DNA from: a virus
Length of the DNA: 24,101 nucleotides
Strand: one strand, 5' to 3'
IMG/VR virus record: IMGVR_UViG_3300006790_000110
Location: 1 to 24,101 of that record
Below the pieces are notes generated by a model. The model was not told where the DNA came from. It saw nothing but the letters and a program-made list of their open reading frames with translations, and made no database searches. Shown here one piece after another: positions 22,713 to 24,101 of the stretch (position 1 is its first letter; each line of letters begins with the position of its first letter). Position numbers and translations under genes: made by a program.

Positions 22713-22908
22713 TGTGTGTGTCCTTTTCAATCAGAAGGGTTGTGTGTGTTTTGAAGTGTGCCTTGATGATGCCCCCTGCAACAGGCAGAGTCAGGGCAAA
22801 CAAAGGGCCTGTGACCCTGTCACCTGCAAGGGCGCGATCAATCAGACACCAGGCAGCAACAACTTCTGCCCCTGTGAACTGCCCCTTGAAGACAACTTCA
22901 AGTTTCAA
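22678..22908 (-). CDS. Unknown protein after the helicase (76 residues)
   Basis: A short protein that I do not recognise. It is supported by codon use like the neighbours and by close packing: it begins 11 bases inside the helicase 3' end and ends 35 bases inside the zinc-finger gene. The main body (LEVVFKGQFTGAEVVAAWCL, then IDRALAGDRVTGPLFALTLP) looks like a small alpha/beta fold; the C-terminal Thr/His/Asp-rich end overlaps the next gene. The start is uncertain. TTG 22908 has AGGG about 9 bases upstream; TTG 22932 is eight codons earlier. No ATG is available. The function is unknown; position suggests a replication accessory. Confidence 0.5.
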   Translation of the reverse strand: MKLEVVFKGQFTGAEVVAAWCLIDRALAGDRVTGPLFALTLPVAGGIIKAHFKTHTTLLIEKDTHNDSFRENDCRT

Positions 22909-24101
22909 TGAACCTGCCCTGTTCAGGTTCAAACGTCAGAAAGCAGGTGCCTGTGGGGCCGTTTCGTTGTTTGGCAATGATCAACTCTGCTTCATGTGGC
23001 TTCTGCTTGTCTGTGTCTTCACCGTTGTAAACAGCATCACGATACAAGAACAGGATCTTGTCAGCATCCTGTTCAACTGCCCCTGATTCACGCAAGTCAG
23101 AAGGCAGGGGGCGTTTGTCTTTTCTCTTTTCAACGTCTCTGTTCAACTGTGAAAGGACAATCACAGGGCTGTTGTTTGTCCTTGCCCATTCTTTGCAGGC
23201 CTTTGACATGGCAGCAACTTCAAGTTGCCTGTTTTCAAACTTGCTGCCCCTGTTCAGGCCGGGCACAAGTTGCAGGTAGTCAATGACAGGCACCCTGCCC
23301 CTTGACCTGTGCAGCATTTCATTCAGGGTCAGGTTGCCCCTGTCTTCAAGGCGTAGGTTCATGCTGTCATCAATGTGACTGACTGCCTGTGTGTATCGTT
23401 TCAACCTTTCAGAAGGGGTCAGGATGTCAGACCCTGGGATCCCTGCAAGGATTGCAAGGCACCTGTCAAGAATCTCTGCCTGCCCCATTTCACAACTGTA
23501 GAAGTCAACAGGGCGTTGAAATGACATTGCAATTGCAAGGCACAGTGCAAAGGCTGTCTTGCCCATGCCAGGGCGCGCTGCAAGGACAATGAGTTCTCCA
23601 TCACGGAAGCCCCCTTGCAACATGTTGTTCATCCTGCCCCATGTTGTTTTCAGGACATGCTTCTGTGGGATCCCGATTGATTCAACAAGGTGAAGGAACC
23701 TTCTCTGCAACAGGTCACAGAAAGTGTGTTCTTCTGCAGGGGCAGTTGTTGGCAGTTTCAAGATGACATCTTGCACTTCACCAGGGGTCAGGCCCTTCTG
23801 CACTGCTTCAAAGACAAGGCGTTGACGGGCAAGGCCTGCAAGAATGTTGACCACAGGAATGAAGGTCTGTGCAGTTGCCCCTTGTTGTTGTTTGGCATGC
23901 AGAAGGTCAAGGGCTGACAGCAGATACTTCTGCAGCCCTTCAGGGGCATCAATCCTTTCAATGATCTGAATTGCATCTGTCTGTCCCTGACTGACACAAT
24001 TGAAGATGAACTGTGCATGTGTACTGTTGAAAAGGGCAGGCCCGAAACTGCCCATTGCAGTCATGATTGTGGGGGCATAGGTAGGTTCAAGCAGGGCTGC
24101 A
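22898..24101 (-). CDS. DnaB-type replicative helicase (5' end outside window)
   Basis: A hexameric helicase that unwinds the replication fork. The P-loop (Walker A) is ARPGMGKTAFAL, about residues 163-174 counted from the ATG at 24064. The Walker B strand PVIDYLQLV is at about 259-267, and the late motifs include SQLNRDVEKRKDKRP and AKQRNGPTG, all in RecA-like DnaB order. The N-terminal part (about 1-110) is the helical primase-interacting domain. The frame stays open from 24064 to the window edge and reads AALLEPTYAPTI, which fits the usual DnaB N-terminus, so the true start lies outside. It is the first gene of the minus-strand set seen here. Confidence 0.88.
   Translation of the reverse strand, partial: AALLEPTYAPTIMTAMGSFGPALFNSTHAQFIFNCVSQGQTDAIQIIERIDAPEGLQKYLLSALDLLHAKQQQGATAQTFIPVVNILAGLARQRLVFEAVQKGLTPGEVQDVILKLPTTAPAEEHTFCDLLQRRFLHLVESIGIPQKHVLKTTWGRMNNMLQGGFRDGELIVLAARPGMGKTAFALCLAIAMSFQRPVDFYSCEMGQAEILDRCLAILAGIPGSDILTPSERLKRYTQAVSHIDDSMNLRLEDRGNLTLNEMLHRSRGRVPVIDYLQLVPGLNRGSKFENRQLEVAAMSKACKEWARTNNSPVIVLSQLNRDVEKRKDKRPLPSDLRESGAVEQDADKILFLYRDAVYNGEDTDKQKPHEAELIIAKQRNGPTGTCFLTFEPEQGRFIET

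Noticed and set aside
1-24101. Cyanobacterial HIP1 octamer GCGATCGC as a host clue
   Set aside because: I found no copy, so there is no support from this motif for a cyanobacterial host.
1-24101. tRNA genes, CRISPR arrays, insertion sequences, integration site
   Set aside because: Nearly every base is in a coding frame. I saw no cloverleaf-like segment, no regularly spaced repeats, and no integrase or transposase.

Overview
The window is 24.1 kb of a tailed double-stranded DNA phage (or prophage) genome, almost fully coding and tightly packed. The gene order, a tape-measure protein preceded by a frameshifted tail-chaperone pair, and the absence of sheath or contractile genes point to a siphovirus. 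A coiled-coil/membrane-protein cluster with one signal-peptide protein suggests a diderm (Gram-negative) bacterial host. I cannot name the host. I see no tRNA, rRNA, CRISPR array, insertion sequence, integrase or attachment site. Both ends cut genes: the terminase at the left and a DnaB-type helicase at the right.

Plus strand, 1-5736: terminase nuclease domain, GH19 lysozyme/chitinase-type endolysin, DNA methyltransferase, PD-(D/E)XK-type nuclease, a small basic protein, portal, SPP1 gp7-like minor head protein and a possible neck protein. Nearly all of these are coupled by ATGA/GTGA overlaps. A strong stem-loop (5737-5772) follows. Then come scaffold, major capsid protein, a possible decoration protein, unknown and head-tail joining proteins, tail terminator candidate, a 46-residue small gene, tail tube, a tail-assembly chaperone pair joined by a predicted -1 frameshift at GGGAAAC, the 933-residue tape measure, tail-tip proteins, three tandem paralogous tail-appendage genes, a 56-residue small gene and a cluster of four small membrane proteins (20216-21513) that probably includes holin and spanin functions. 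No prohead protease is visible, so the head module resembles the SPP1-type layout.

Minus strand, 24101-21455: a convergent operon of replicative helicase, an unknown 76-residue protein, a double zinc-finger protein, an XF1762/Mom-like GNAT-fold protein and an unknown 99-residue protein. Its last gene overlaps the 3' end of the plus-strand late operon by 59 bases.

The most unusual property is compositional. CG dinucleotides occur at roughly a quarter of random expectation, TG and CA look raised, and codons ending in a pyrimidine take T almost always when the next codon starts with G, but usually C otherwise. The CG that remains is often paired as CGCG. This signature runs through both strands, so it is a property of the whole phage segment rather than of one transferred gene. 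It also helped to authenticate small and overlapping genes.
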